Part shown: in pieces, positions 10,299-18,850 of the stretch
Layout of the letters: each line of letters opens with the position of its first letter
Numbering within the stretch: position 1 is the first letter of the stretch
NCBI RefSeq assembly: GCF_000248075.1
Contig: NZ_BAFB01000123.1
Coordinates: 1-41,328, forward strand
Direction: 5' to 3'
Origin: Gordonia otitidis NBRC 100426
GTDB taxonomy: Bacteria; Actinomycetota; Actinomycetes; Mycobacteriales; Mycobacteriaceae
Length of the DNA stretch: 41,328 bases
Made by a program: the position numbers and the translations under genes
Notes under the pieces: generated by a model
Seen by the model: only the letters and a program-made list of their open reading frames with translations
Database searches by the model: none
What the model was told of the DNA's origin: nothing

Positions 10299-11363
10299 AT
10301 GAACGCACCGTCGGAGACCACCCCCACCACCATGCAGGCCGCTGTCGTCCACGACTTCGGCAAACCACTGAGCGTCGACTCGATCGATGTCCCGAGCCCA
10401 ACCGGCTACGAGGCGCTTGTCCGTGTCGACTACACCGGTGTCTGCCATACAGATTTGCATGCGGCCCATGGTGATTGGCCGGTCAAGCCTGAACCTCCAT
10501 TCGTTCCCGGGCACGAGGGTGTCGGTACGGTGGTGGCCGTCGGTGATGACGTGACGCGCATCAAGGTCGGCGACGTCGTCGGTAACGCATGGCTGTGGAG
10601 TGCGTGCGGCGAATGCGAATGGTGTGAAACCGGCTGGGAGACACTGTGCCCCTACCAGAAGAACGGCGGCTACTCCGTCGACGGTTCCTTCGGTCGCTAT
10701 ATGCTGGTGGACTCCCGCTACTGCCCGATCATCCCCGAAGGCGCCGACCTGGCCGCCGTGGGACCGATCCTCTGCGCAGGCGTCACGGTGTACAAGGGTC
10801 TGAAATGCACGGACACGAAACCCGGTGAGTGGGTGCTCATCTCCGGGATCGGTGGACTCGGGCATATCGCCGTGCAATACGCGATCGCGATGGGCCGTCG
10901 GGTGGCGGCTGTCGACGTCGACGACGAGAAGCTCGAACTGGCCCGACACCACGGTGCCGAGATCACCGTCAACGCCGCAACGGCCGCCGACCCCGCAGCC
11001 GAACTACAAGAGGCAACGGGCGGAGGAGTGCATGGTGCGTTGGTGACCGCGGTCAACAAGCATGCGTTTCCGCAGGCGGTGGGATCGCTACGGCGCGGCG
11101 GCACCGTTGTTCTTGTCGGCCTGCCGCCAGATCAGTTCCCCCTCGACATCTTCAGCACGGTGCTCCTGGGACTCACCGTCCGCGGGTCGATCGTCGGTAC
11201 CCGCAAGGACATGAGCGAGGCCCTCGACTTCTACGCCCGGGGGAAGATCACGCCGACGTACTCGGTGCGCAAGCTCGGCGACATCAACAACGTGTTCGAC
11301 GAGATGGAACACGGGAAGATCGAGGGCCGCGTGGTGATGAACATGGCCGAGAGCGACATCTAG
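10299..11363 (+). CDS. zinc-dependent alcohol dehydrogenase
   Basis: A 354-residue medium-chain NAD(P)-dependent alcohol dehydrogenase of the AdhA/AdhP type (primary alcohols to aldehydes, cytosolic). Catalytic-zinc ligands Cys49 (GVCHTDLH) and His72 (PGHEGVG) and the four structural-zinc cysteines 103, 106, 109 and 117 (CGECEWC...LC) are all present. The nucleotide fold shows ISGIGGLGHIAVQYA with Asp (VAAVDVDD) at the strand-2 end, favouring NAD+. The start ATG 10299 has AGGAG 5 nt upstream; an in-frame open stretch to 10176 is ignored because it lacks family homology. The gene converges on the DUF2236 gene, with a shared strong terminator between them. Confidence 0.95.
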   Translation: MNAPSETTPTTMQAAVVHDFGKPLSVDSIDVPSPTGYEALVRVDYTGVCHTDLHAAHGDWPVKPEPPFVPGHEGVGTVVAVGDDVTRIKVGDVVGNAWLWSACGECEWCETGWETLCPYQKNGGYSVDGSFGRYMLVDSRYCPIIPEGADLAAVGPILCAGVTVYKGLKCTDTKPGEWVLISGIGGLGHIAVQYAIAMGRRVAAVDVDDEKLELARHHGAEITVNAATAADPAAELQEATGGGVHGALVTAVNKHAFPQAVGSLRRGGTVVLVGLPPDQFPLDIFSTVLLGLTVRGSIVGTRKDMSEALDFYARGKITPTYSVRKLGDINNVFDEMEHGKIEGRVVMNMAESDI

Positions 11364-11394
11364 CAGAGCCCGAAGTGACGACCTCACCTCGCAT

Positions 11395-11565
11395 CTCGAC
11401 GCCGTCCATGTTGGCTCTGCACTCGGGCGCAGCGTCAGGGCACTGAACCACCGCGGCAAAGGGGCGCTGCTGTGCCCACGATGCCACGACGACGTGCATC
11501 ACCGCGGGTGGGAGATCAATCTCGGTAGCGACAATCACCCGTGGCTCGTTCCGCCTGCCACCCGC
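11395..11565 (+). pseudogene. remnant of a 13E12/DUF222-type HNH endonuclease
   Basis: In forward frame 11395 the sequence reads LDAVHVGSALGRSVRALNHRG, then KGALLCPRCHDDVHHRGWEI, then NLGSDNHPWLVPPATR. The core (LLCxxCHxxVHHxxW, then HPWxxPP) is the conserved C-terminal HNH zinc-finger end of the 13E12/DUF222 repeat-family nucleases found in many copies in mycobacterial and Gordonia genomes. No start codon or N-terminal region is present, the first His of the HH pair seems lost (DAVHV), and adh's 3' end lies immediately upstream, so this is a degraded fragment. Supports past insertion of a dispersed repeat gene between adh and the DUF2236 gene. Confidence 0.6.
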
Positions 11566-11579
11566 GTGAGTGCCCGGAC

Positions 11580-11627
11580 GCGGGACTCGTCGGGCAAGGC
11601 CCCTCGACCCCGCCCGACGAGTCCCGC
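11580..11627. terminator. bidirectional terminator between adh and DUF2236 gene
   Basis: A perfect 16-bp inverted repeat (11580-11595 with 11612-11627; left arm GCGGGACTCGTCGGGC) with a 16-nt loop, placed 23 nt beyond the DUF2236 stop. It can serve both converging genes. Confidence 0.75.
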
Positions 11628-11650
11628 CCGCGGCTCTCAGTCGGCGGCAC

Positions 11651-12748
11651 TCAATCGGCGGGGGTAACCCGCCCCGGATACGTTGCGGTCCTTGCGGCGT
11701 GGACTGGGCAGTAGTGCATGGACTTCCCATGCTCGGATTCCGGGGGCAGGTTGCGTGAAGGCGTTTCGACCAGCGGAGCGTCGACCGGGACGCGACCATT
11801 GACCCTGTCCCACGCGTCCCGCCCGCGTGGATGTCGCCAGAGGCGCGTGGGCATCAACCGATGGAAGACCAGGTTGTAGCCCTTGCCGAGAATGCGGAAG
11901 AGTTTCTCGTCGCGGTCGCTCCAGGGTAGTGCCATCATCTCGCGGATGGCCTCGTCGTAGAAGCCGGTGGTGAGCCAGATGAGGTTGCGAGCCACCACCG
12001 GTGCAATCACCGTGCGCCAGATGCGGTCGGGAATGAAGGACAGGGATGGCGGGGCAGGCAGCGTCGAGATGTCGAGGACGGTCCGTACGGACTCATGGTC
12101 GCGTAACACGTTGCGACACATGTGGTCCCAGTAGTCGAGAAACTCCTCGTAGGTGTCGGGCACGGGACGCATACTGACCCCGTACATGGCATACCAGTTC
12201 TTGGACTCCTCGAACAGCTGTCGCTTCTGGTCCTCGGAGAGCCAGGGACCGAACCGTTCACACAGACGCACATTTCCGTACCAGAACGTCGCATGGGCCC
12301 AGTAGAAGACATCGGGGTCGAGTGCGTGATATCGAGAGCCGTCGGGCATCGTGCCCTTGATCTGGCGGTGATAGTCGCGGACCTCTTTGCCGGTCTCGAA
12401 ACCGAAGTACTCGTCATAGACGACGCCGCCGATGGGATACAGCGACCGCATCAATCGCTGCCATCGTTCGCCGAAGAAGTCGGAGTGATCCCAGACGGCC
12501 TGGCCGAGCTTCGGGTGCATGTTCTGCATCGACCCCGCCCACAGTCCCTGGATCATCCCGGTCCAGGTTCCCCACACCTGCCAGGTCAGGGAGTCGGGGC
12601 CGAGCGGCGGGTACTCCTGCCGCTGGGGGTGCGCTCCTGTGCCGGGATCACCATCGACAGCAAGGCGGTCGGAGGTGCTCGAGTTGTCGAGATCGACGCG
12701 GGCGCCGGGGTCGAGGGGCGCGGTGTTGGTGTCTGTGACGTGCGTCAT
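11651..12748 (-). CDS. DUF2236 / MpaB-family oxygenase-like protein
   Basis: A 365-residue protein of the DUF2236 (oxygenase MpaB / latex-clearing-protein-like) family; characterised members bind haem b and cleave or oxidise hydrophobic substrates, but most actinobacterial copies are unassigned. Visible blocks: GTWTGMIQGLWAGSMQNMHPKL near residues 65-85, VYDEYFGFETGKEVRDYHRQIKG, YHALDPDVFYWAHATFWYG with the conserved His, and ENPL-like region FLDYWDHMC. The proline-rich, acidic first 50 residues are probably disordered. ATG 12748 is chosen because TAGTGT lies 8 nt upstream (leaderless); a GTG 12 nt earlier is less likely. The pxpC stop lies about 50 nt upstream on the same strand, so co-transcription is possible. 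Confidence 0.85.
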   Translation of the reverse strand: MTHVTDTNTAPLDPGARVDLDNSSTSDRLAVDGDPGTGAHPQRQEYPPLGPDSLTWQVWGTWTGMIQGLWAGSMQNMHPKLGQAVWDHSDFFGERWQRLMRSLYPIGGVVYDEYFGFETGKEVRDYHRQIKGTMPDGSRYHALDPDVFYWAHATFWYGNVRLCERFGPWLSEDQKRQLFEESKNWYAMYGVSMRPVPDTYEEFLDYWDHMCRNVLRDHESVRTVLDISTLPAPPSLSFIPDRIWRTVIAPVVARNLIWLTTGFYDEAIREMMALPWSDRDEKLFRILGKGYNLVFHRLMPTRLWRHPRGRDAWDRVNGRVPVDAPLVETPSRNLPPESEHGKSMHYCPVHAARTATYPGRVTPAD

Positions 12749-12802
12749 GAGACTAAACACTAGGTTCGTCTCACCGAGTGTGTCAACGGCACGTGTGTGG
12801 GA

Positions 12803-13675
12803 TCAGGCGCTGCGGAAGCGAACCCGGTTGCCTGCGACGAGTTGAGCGGCGCCAGACACTGCCGGCGCCGACAGCACGGCGACGACGGGATAACCGCCGG
12901 TCACGGGGTGATCTGCCAGGAAGATCACTGGTTCGCCCGCTGGTGGCACTTGTATCGAGCCGTGGGCAACGCCCTCGGAGAGGAGTTCGGCGAGGTCGTC
13001 GCGATGGCGGAGGGTCGGGGACGAGTCGTCGTCGGGGCGTCGAAGTCGGACGCCCACGCGATTGCTGGCAGGGGTCACCTCCCACGTACCGGCGAAAAGG
13101 TTGTTGGGGGCGACGAGGCGAGGGGCGCGAGGTCCCGGATATGTCTCGAGCTCGACGACCGGGCGAGCACGGTTGTCGGTGGGCGCGACCAGTGTCGCGG
13201 GCCACGGACCGAATTCCCCACCGACGTCGAGTACATCGCCGGCTGACAGCGGGTCCGGGCCGGTTCCCGACAGTGTGTCCGTCGAACAGGAGCCCAAAGT
13301 CGGGGATGCGGCGATTCCGCCACGCAGCGCAACGTAGTTGCGGCATCCCTGCGACGGGGTACCCACTGAGACCTCCGACCCCGCGTGTGCCACCACCGCG
13401 GTGTTCACGCCCACGGCGACGCCGTTGACGACGACGTCCGTCAGGGCGCCGGTGACGGCGATCAGTATGTCGGTGTCGCAACGGAATACGAGGCCGCCAA
13501 GCGTCGATTCGATCGTCGGAGCACCCTCGGCATTTCCGACGAGTCTGTTGGCGAGGGTCATCGCCGAACGGTCCGCGGCACCCGACCGTGGAACGCCGAG
13601 GTGCTGGTAGCCCGGACGACCGAGATCCTGGATCGTCGACAGCGGACCGGGTGCCACGATCGTGACGGCTCTCAT
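12803..13675 (-). CDS. pxpC: 5-oxoprolinase subunit PxpC (allophanate hydrolase subunit 2-like)
   Basis: PxpC (formerly YbgK/KipA) is one of the three subunits of the prokaryotic ATP-dependent 5-oxoprolinase that opens 5-oxoproline to glutamate. The 290-residue product has the family start VTIVAPGPLSTIQDLGRPGYQHLGVPRSGAADR, the segment NRLVGNAEGAPTIESTLGGL, and the C-terminal VIFLADHPVTGGYPVVAVL with the conserved HxxTGGY. It starts within the stop of pxpB (ATGA overlap at 13672-13675), so the subunits are translationally coupled. No pxpA (LamB/YcsF) is in the window. Confidence 0.93.
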   Translation of the reverse strand: MRAVTIVAPGPLSTIQDLGRPGYQHLGVPRSGAADRSAMTLANRLVGNAEGAPTIESTLGGLVFRCDTDILIAVTGALTDVVVNGVAVGVNTAVVAHAGSEVSVGTPSQGCRNYVALRGGIAASPTLGSCSTDTLSGTGPDPLSAGDVLDVGGEFGPWPATLVAPTDNRARPVVELETYPGPRAPRLVAPNNLFAGTWEVTPASNRVGVRLRRPDDDSSPTLRHRDDLAELLSEGVAHGSIQVPPAGEPVIFLADHPVTGGYPVVAVLSAPAVSGAAQLVAGNRVRFRSA

Positions 13676-14364
13676 CGCTGCTCCCCGGTGTCGTCGGCGC
13701 GCGGAGCGTCGTCGATCTCGGCGTCGGTGAAGCGCACGACGGTTCCGGGCGCGAGGAGCGCCGGGGGTTCGCCAGATTCATTCCAGAGCTCGACATCGGT
13801 GCGTCCCAACAGATTCCATCCTCCGGGGCTGTCGCGTGGGTAGATCGCACTGTAGCCCGCTGCGATCGCGACCGAGCCGGTCGGTACCCGCGTCCTGGCG
13901 TGGGAACGTCGTGCGACCGACAGCAGGGGATTGGTGGTGTCCTCGGCGGGTACCAGGTAGCCGAAACCCGGTGCGAATCCCATGAATTGGACTCGCCACC
14001 GTGACCCGCGATGCGCCTCGATCACGTCGTCGACGCTCAGGCCGAGCGTTGCGGCTACGTCGTCGAGGTCCTCGCCGTCGTAGTGCACCGGTATTTCGAC
14101 GTGGCGCACGGCTTCGTCTGCGGTGCTTGGTCGGTCCGCCGCTCGAAGGACCCGATGGATTCCGAGTACATCGACGCCACCACCGGTGCTGCCTTGCACC
14201 AGGATTGACGTCGCGCTAGGGATCAGGTCTTCGACTCCGACCAGATGCCCGTCGTTCATGGCACCGCGTAGCGCGGCGGCAACATCGAGCGCAGTTCGTG
14301 CGGGATCGGCCTCGTCGGTGAAGTCGAGAAGCACCGCATCGGGGCCCGCGGACAACTCCTGCAT
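13672..14364 (-). CDS. pxpB: 5-oxoprolinase subunit PxpB (allophanate hydrolase subunit 1-like)
   Basis: The 230-residue protein is the partner of PxpC (formerly YbgJ/KipI). It shows the cyclophilin-like domain features HVEIPVHYDGEDLDDVAATLGLSVDDVIEAHRG, the loop FMGFAPGFGYLVPAE, RTRVPTGSVAIAAGYSAIYPRDSPGGWNLLGRT, all diagnostic of the family. ATG 14364 (MQELSAGPDAVLLDFTDE) is chosen over the longer reading from 14514 because the latter would run into the divergent kinase gene; TAGATT lies 8 nt upstream as a leaderless -10. Divergent from the sugar kinase with a 72-bp gap. Confidence 0.93.
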   Translation of the reverse strand: MQELSAGPDAVLLDFTDEADPARTALDVAAALRGAMNDGHLVGVEDLIPSATSILVQGSTGGGVDVLGIHRVLRAADRPSTADEAVRHVEIPVHYDGEDLDDVAATLGLSVDDVIEAHRGSRWRVQFMGFAPGFGYLVPAEDTTNPLLSVARRSHARTRVPTGSVAIAAGYSAIYPRDSPGGWNLLGRTDVELWNESGEPPALLAPGTVVRFTDAEIDDAPRADDTGEQR

Positions 14365-14436
14365 AGCGATCGAATCTACCGCCGATGCCGCGTCGGGATG
14401 GCACACTGGGCGCGTGCCACACATGGGAGTCGCCCG

Positions 14437-15381
14437 GTGAGAGAAATCGTCGTTTGCGGTGAGGCGCTCGTCGACGTCGTCTCGACAGCCGCTCCCGGTG
14501 CTGATCCCGCGCACCTTCCGCCGCTGCAGCCCGCACTGGGCGGCGGCCCGTTCAACGTCGCGATAACACTAGGTCGACTCGGTAGCGCTGTCTCCTTCTG
14601 CTCGGCGGTGTCCACCGACACCTACGGTGACGCGATCATGGCTGCCCTCGCGGCGGGCGGTGTCGGCACCACCCTGGTCCAACGTCGGCCCGAACCGACG
14701 TCGCTCGCGTTGGCGACGATCGGCTCCGACGGCGGCGCGCACTACTCGTTCTATGTCGAGGGCACGGCCGACCGACTGGTCGCCGAGCCCGGCGACTTCG
14801 CGGCCACGGTCTCCGCGGTGTGCTTCGGGACGCTGTCGATGGTTCTCGAACCGGGAGCGAGTGTGTACGAGCTGGTGATGCGCAGAGCGCACGACGCCGG
14901 ACGGCTCATCGCACTGGATCCCAACATTCGTCCGGCAGTCATCGACGATCCGGATTTCTATCGCCGACGGTTCCTCGACTGGTTGCCGATGATCGACGTC
15001 CTCAAACTCTCCGACGAGGACGTGGATTGGCTCGGCAACGGCGTCGACGGGTCGTCGGTCGACGATTGGCTGCGCGAAGGTGCGGGCGCTGTCGTGATCA
15101 CGCATGGAGGCGACGGAATCTCCGTGCGCACAAGCGAATTCAGCGTATTGGCCCCGGCTCCCGCGACCGATGTGGTCGACACCATCGGCGCCGGCGACAG
15201 CGTTCTGGGCGGCCTGCTCCACTTCTTCGACGAGTCGGGAGACCTGTCCGCCGCCGCAGTCCGTGCACGCGACGCCGACTACTGGACGCGTGCTGCCGAG
15301 TACGCAGCACGGGTCGCCGCGGTGACCGTTTCCCGTCCGGGCGCCGACCCGCCATGGTCGAGCGAGCTCGACGCGTCCTGA
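14437..15381 (+). CDS. PfkB-family sugar kinase (fructokinase-like)
   Basis: A 314-residue ribokinase-fold kinase that phosphorylates a sugar with ATP in the cytosol; fructokinase is the likeliest type. The N-terminal VCGEALVDVV and the first PfkB signature region GGGPFNVAITLGRLG bind the sugar; the second signature DTIGAGDSVLGGLL holds the catalytic Asp and anion hole. ALDPNIRP and VLKLSDEDVDWL are also typical. GTG 14437 has GGGAG 8 nt upstream. The start at 14398 is rejected because it adds residues without family match. Expressed divergently from pxpBC; functional link to them is not evident. Downstream lie a tandem repeat and a dispersed element, not a classical terminator. Confidence 0.9.
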   Translation: MREIVVCGEALVDVVSTAAPGADPAHLPPLQPALGGGPFNVAITLGRLGSAVSFCSAVSTDTYGDAIMAALAAGGVGTTLVQRRPEPTSLALATIGSDGGAHYSFYVEGTADRLVAEPGDFAATVSAVCFGTLSMVLEPGASVYELVMRRAHDAGRLIALDPNIRPAVIDDPDFYRRRFLDWLPMIDVLKLSDEDVDWLGNGVDGSSVDDWLREGAGAVVITHGGDGISVRTSEFSVLAPAPATDVVDTIGAGDSVLGGLLHFFDESGDLSAAAVRARDADYWTRAAEYAARVAAVTVSRPGADPPWSSELDAS

Positions 15382-15418
15382 GTGGCAGCGAATGCCTCGG
15401 CGCCGACGGTCCGGCGAG

Positions 15419-15460
15419 CCTCCGGTGCGGTGCAGAAACCCTCCGGTGCGGTGCAGAAAC
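15419..15460. repeat. 21-bp tandem repeat, two exact copies
   Basis: The unit starting CCTCCGGTGCGGTGCAGAA occurs exactly twice head to tail (15419-15439 and 15440-15460), 38 nt after the kinase stop and running into the dispersed element. Confidence 0.9.
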
Positions 15461-15540
15461 TAGGGGAAACAATCCTTCCGCTGGTTCCGTCCCCTTCCGC
15501 GAGTTTCTTCGCGGGGAAGGGGCAAAGAGTAGGGGAAGGA
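15453..15540. repeat. dispersed intergenic element, copy A
   Basis: This stretch aligns along its length with 21680-21774: GCAGAAAcTAGGGGA at the left, CTTCCGctGGTTcC, the imperfect hairpin CCCCTTCC (15491-15498) with GGAAGGGG (15515-15522), and an AGGGGAAGGA end. It lies in the 387-bp region between the sugar kinase and gltA. The remainder of that region (15541-15768) holds the gltA promoter: TACGTT at 15689-15694 is a candidate -10, and CACA-N6-TGTG at 15725-15738 is a small dyad. Confidence 0.7.
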
Positions 15541-15768
15541 CCGAGCCGGGCATGCTCGCATTCGTTCGCAGGTCACGGGTGGTTGTGCTGGAAACGTGAA
15601 CCGTGCTGCGCCCCGGATGATGCGCAACCGGTGCCCGGCGATGGACCCGGCTTTGGACCCTCCGTGGGCGCGCATGTCGATAACCGACTACGTTTAGTAA
15701 CGGAGAGTCCGACTCACAGTGCGTCACATGCACCTGTGGGTCTCATACCTGAGTAAAGGGGTTTTGGA

Positions 15769-17091
15769 GTGTCCGCTGAAACAGCTCCCGCCGACTCGGC
15801 ATCGGATACCGCCTCGTCGACGTTTACTTACCCCGGTGGGCAGCTCGAGCTTCCCATTCTCAAGGCCACCGCGGGCAGTGATTCGGTTGCACTGGGTAAG
15901 TTCCTCGCAGAAACGAATCTCACGACGTTCGACGGCGGCTTTGTCAACACAGCAGCCTGCAAGTCCGCGATCACCTACATCGACGGCGAAGCAGGAATCC
16001 TGCGTTACCGGGGTATCCCGATCGACCAACTGGCTGAGAAGTCGACCTTCATCGAGGTCAGTTACCTGCTGATCTACGGCGAACTGCCGACACCGAGCCA
16101 GCTCGAGGAGTTCAACAACAAGATCCAGCGGCACACACTGTTGCACGAGGATCTGAAGCGCTTCTTCGACGGCTTCCCGCGCAACGCGCATCCGATGCCC
16201 GTGCTGTCGAGTGCGGTCAATGCGCTGAGTGCGTATTACCAGGACTCGCTCGATCCCAAGGATCCCGAGCAGGTCGAACTCTCGACGATCCGTCTGCTGG
16301 CCAAGCTGCCGACGATCGCCGCGTACGCCTACAAGAAGTCGGCGGGCCAGCCCTTCCTGTACCCCGACAACTCGCTGTCGTTGGTGGAGAACTTCCTGCG
16401 GATGACCTTCGGCTTCCCCGCTGAGCCCTACGTGGTCAATCCCGAGGTCGCCAAGGCCCTCGACATGCTGTTCATCCTGCACGCCGATCACGAGCAGAAC
16501 TGCTCGACGTCGACGGTGCGCCTGGTCGGTTCGTCGCAGGCCAACCTGTTCACCTCGATCTCGGGTGGCATCAACGCACTGTGGGGACCGTTGCACGGCG
16601 GCGCCAACCAGGCTGTCCTCGAAATGCTCGAGGACATCAAGGCCTCCGGTGGCGACACCAAGGCGTTCATGACCAAGGTCAAGAACAAGGAAGACGGTGT
16701 GAAGCTCATGGGCTTCGGACACCGCGTCTACAAGAACTACGACCCGCGTGCCGCGATCGTGAAGAAGACGGCTGACACGATCCTCGAATCGCTCGGTGTC
16801 CAGGACGATCTGCTCGACATCGCCAAGGGACTCGAAGAAGTCGCCCTCAACGACGACTACTTCATCTCACGCAAGCTCTACCCGAACGTCGACTTCTACA
16901 CCGGCGTCATCTACCGGGCGATGGGCTTCCCGACCCGCATGTTCACGGTGCTGTTCGCACTCGGACGGCTGCCGGGCTGGATCGCTCACTGGCGTGAGAT
17001 GAACACCGATCCCGCAACCAAGATCGGCCGTCCGCGTCAGCTCTACACCGGATACCCCGAGCGCGACTACATCACGATGGGCGACCGCTGA
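15769..17091 (+). CDS. gltA: citrate synthase (GltA, hexameric type)
   Basis: The main TCA-cycle citrate synthase: 440 residues, the length of the large (type II, GltA2-like) enzymes. Seen: the N-terminal beta domain ([22 protein letters not shown]), [17 protein letters not shown], the catalytic region [47 protein letters not shown], and the C-terminal [14 protein letters not shown] with the phosphate-binding Arg. GTG 15769 has AAAGGGG 7 nt upstream. The gene is followed 46 nt later by the FKBP gene on the same strand, the usual actinobacterial pairing. The window encodes a second citrate synthase, citA. Confidence 0.97.
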   Translation: MSAETAPADSASDTASSTFTYPGGQLELPILKATAGSDSVALGKFLAETNLTTFDGGFVNTAACKSAITYIDGEAGILRYRGIPIDQLAEKSTFIEVSYLLIYGELPTPSQLEEFNNKIQRHTLLHEDLKRFFDGFPRNAHPMPVLSSAVNALSAYYQDSLDPKDPEQVELSTIRLLAKLPTIAAYAYKKSAGQPFLYPDNSLSLVENFLRMTFGFPAEPYVVNPEVAKALDMLFILHADHEQNCSTSTVRLVGSSQANLFTSISGGINALWGPLHGGANQAVLEMLEDIKASGGDTKAFMTKVKNKEDGVKLMGFGHRVYKNYDPRAAIVKKTADTILESLGVQDDLLDIAKGLEEVALNDDYFISRKLYPNVDFYTGVIYRAMGFPTRMFTVLFALGRLPGWIAHWREMNTDPATKIGRPRQLYTGYPERDYITMGDR

Positions 17092-17137
17092 GTTCGTCGC
17101 ATCGACTTGACCGCCCGACGACTCAAAGGAGAGTCCC

Positions 17138-17506
17138 GTGACCAGCACCGAGAAGCCAGAAGTCGAGTTCCAGGAGGGCCCTGCGCCCACTGAGCTCGAG
17201 ATCGCCGACATCATCGTCGGCGACGGCGAGGAGGCCAAGCCGAGCGACGTCGTCGACGTGCATTACGTGGGTGTCGACTTCGAGTCGGGTGAAGAGTTCG
17301 ATTCGTCCTGGGATCGCGGCCAGTCGGCCAACTTCCCGCTCGACCGGCTCATCCCGGGCTGGCAGCAGGGCATTCCGGGGATGAAGGTCGGTGGCCGACG
17401 CCGACTGACCGTCCCGCCCGCGCTCGCCTACGGCCCCGAAGGCGCAGGTCACCGACTTTCGGGACGGACCCTGGTGTTCGTCATCGACCTTCTGGGCGTG
17501 GGTTAG
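17138..17506 (+). CDS. FKBP-type peptidyl-prolyl cis-trans isomerase
   Basis: A 122-residue single-domain FKBP, cytosolic, that speeds proline isomerisation in folding proteins. The core is canonical: [25 protein letters not shown] (active-site Tyr and Asp), [34 protein letters not shown] with the pocket Trp, and [10 protein letters not shown] at the end. The start GTG 17138 has AAAGGAGAG just upstream. Probably co-transcribed with gltA; a strong terminator follows 21 nt after its stop. Confidence 0.95.
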   Translation: MTSTEKPEVEFQEGPAPTELEIADIIVGDGEEAKPSDVVDVHYVGVDFESGEEFDSSWDRGQSANFPLDRLIPGWQQGIPGMKVGGRRRLTVPPALAYGPEGAGHRLSGRTLVFVIDLLGVG

Positions 17507-17526
17507 ATCGCCTCTCAACGCAAGAG

Positions 17527-17557
17527 CGCCGGTGCATCGGATGTCGATGCACCGGCG
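17527..17557 (+). terminator. terminator of the gltA-FKBP unit
   Basis: CGCCGGTGCATCG (17527-17539), 5-nt loop, exact reverse complement (17545-17557): a perfect 13-bp stem followed by TTGTG. Its right arm ends one base before the only plausible start of the photolyase gene. Confidence 0.75.
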
Positions 17558-18850
17558 TTGTGCTGGTTGAGGCGAGATCTTCGTCTCAACGATCTGCCGG
17601 CACTCGGCGAGGCGATCGGTGACGGCAAGCGCCAGGTGCTCGTGTGTTTCGTGCTCGACCCTCGTCTCGAGAAGTCGTCGGGCGAGCGACGTCTCGCCTT
17701 CCTCTACGACTCGCTGCGCGAGTTGGACGCCAAGCTCGACGGCAACCTGCTTGTCGTACGTGGACGACCGGACGAGGAGATCCCGCGACTCGTCGACGCC
17801 GTGTCTGCGGAATCGGTGCACGTCAGCGAGGATTTCTCGCCTTTCGGTCGACGCCGAGACGATGCCGTCGCGCAGTCGCTGGAAGCGTCAGGGGCGTCGT
17901 GGCAGCCGGTCGGCTCGCCTTACCTCGTCTCGCCCGGCAGGGTGACGAAGTCCGACGGCACACCGTACAAGGTGTTCACACCGTTCTTCCGCGCCTGGGG
18001 CGACCACGGATGGCGGTCGCCCGCGACGACCGGCGCGCCGTCGAATCTGCTGAATCCCAGCGACATTCACCCGTCGGGCCGCATCAGGATTCCGGCCGCC
18101 CCCGTCGACCTCGACCTTCCGGCGGGCGAGGACGCGGCACTTGAACGCTGGCGTGCCTTCGTCGACGACGATCTCTCGGGATACGACTCCGACCGCGACC
18201 GTCCCGATCTCGACGCGTCGAGCAGGATGTCGGCATACCTGAAGTTCGGCAACATCCACCCGCGCACGATGGCCGACGACCTGGGCAGGTCCAAGTCCGC
18301 GCAGGCGTATCTCCGAGAACTGGCATTCCGCGACTTCTACGCCGACGTCCTCTATCACTGGCCGAAGAGCTTGTGGCACAACTGGAATGATCAGTTCGAC
18401 GACATCTCGCTCGACACCGGTAAAGCCGCCGAGAAACGGTTCGATGCCTGGCGTGAAGGCCGAACCGGCTTTCCGCTCGTCGATGCCGGGATGCGTCAGT
18501 TGAGCGAAACCGGATTCATGCACAATCGGGTGCGCATGATCGCGGCGTCGTTCCTGGTCAAAGACCTGCATCTGCCGTGGTGGTGGGGTGCACGGCATTT
18601 CCTCGATCAGCTCACCGACGGCGACATGGCGTCGAACCAGCACGGGTGGCAGTGGGCGGCGGGCACGGGAACCGATGCGGCACCGTACTTTCGAGTGTTC
18701 AACCCGGAAACGCAGGCCAAGAAGTTCGATCCCGACGGGGACTACATCCGCCGCTGGATTCCGGAGTTCGAGACCGACGACTATCCCGACCCCATCGTCG
18801 ATCACAAGGCGGAACGTGAAGAGGCGCTTCGGCGCTTCGGCGAGATCTGA
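17558..18850 (+). CDS. phr: deoxyribodipyrimidine photolyase (cryptochrome/photolyase family)
   Basis: A 430-residue class I photolyase that uses light, FADH- and an antenna pigment to split cyclobutane pyrimidine dimers. Seen: WLRRDLRLNDLPAL at the N-terminus, VHVSEDFSPFGRRRD, PYKVFTPFFRAW, RMSAYLKFGNIHPRT, and the FAD-binding C-terminal half with LAFRDFYADVLYHWP, RTGFPLVDAGMRQL, TGFMHNRVRMIAASFLVKDL, DGDMASNQHGWQWAAGTGTDAAPYFRVFNP. The start is problematic: the only start codon between the FKBP stop (in the same frame) and the first conserved motif is TTG 17558, which leaves one residue before CWLRRDL where homologues have four or five, and it abuts the terminator stem with no ribosome binding site. 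The 3' end overlaps the Lrp gene by 49 bp on the other strand. Confidence 0.92.
   Translation: MCWLRRDLRLNDLPALGEAIGDGKRQVLVCFVLDPRLEKSSGERRLAFLYDSLRELDAKLDGNLLVVRGRPDEEIPRLVDAVSAESVHVSEDFSPFGRRRDDAVAQSLEASGASWQPVGSPYLVSPGRVTKSDGTPYKVFTPFFRAWGDHGWRSPATTGAPSNLLNPSDIHPSGRIRIPAAPVDLDLPAGEDAALERWRAFVDDDLSGYDSDRDRPDLDASSRMSAYLKFGNIHPRTMADDLGRSKSAQAYLRELAFRDFYADVLYHWPKSLWHNWNDQFDDISLDTGKAAEKRFDAWREGRTGFPLVDAGMRQLSETGFMHNRVRMIAASFLVKDLHLPWWWGARHFLDQLTDGDMASNQHGWQWAAGTGTDAAPYFRVFNPETQAKKFDPDGDYIRRWIPEFETDDYPDPIVDHKAEREEALRRFGEI

Noticed and set aside
14364..14514. Longer pxpB start at 14514
   Set aside because: It would overlap the divergent sugar kinase gene; the family's N-terminus begins at MQELSAGPDAVLLDF.
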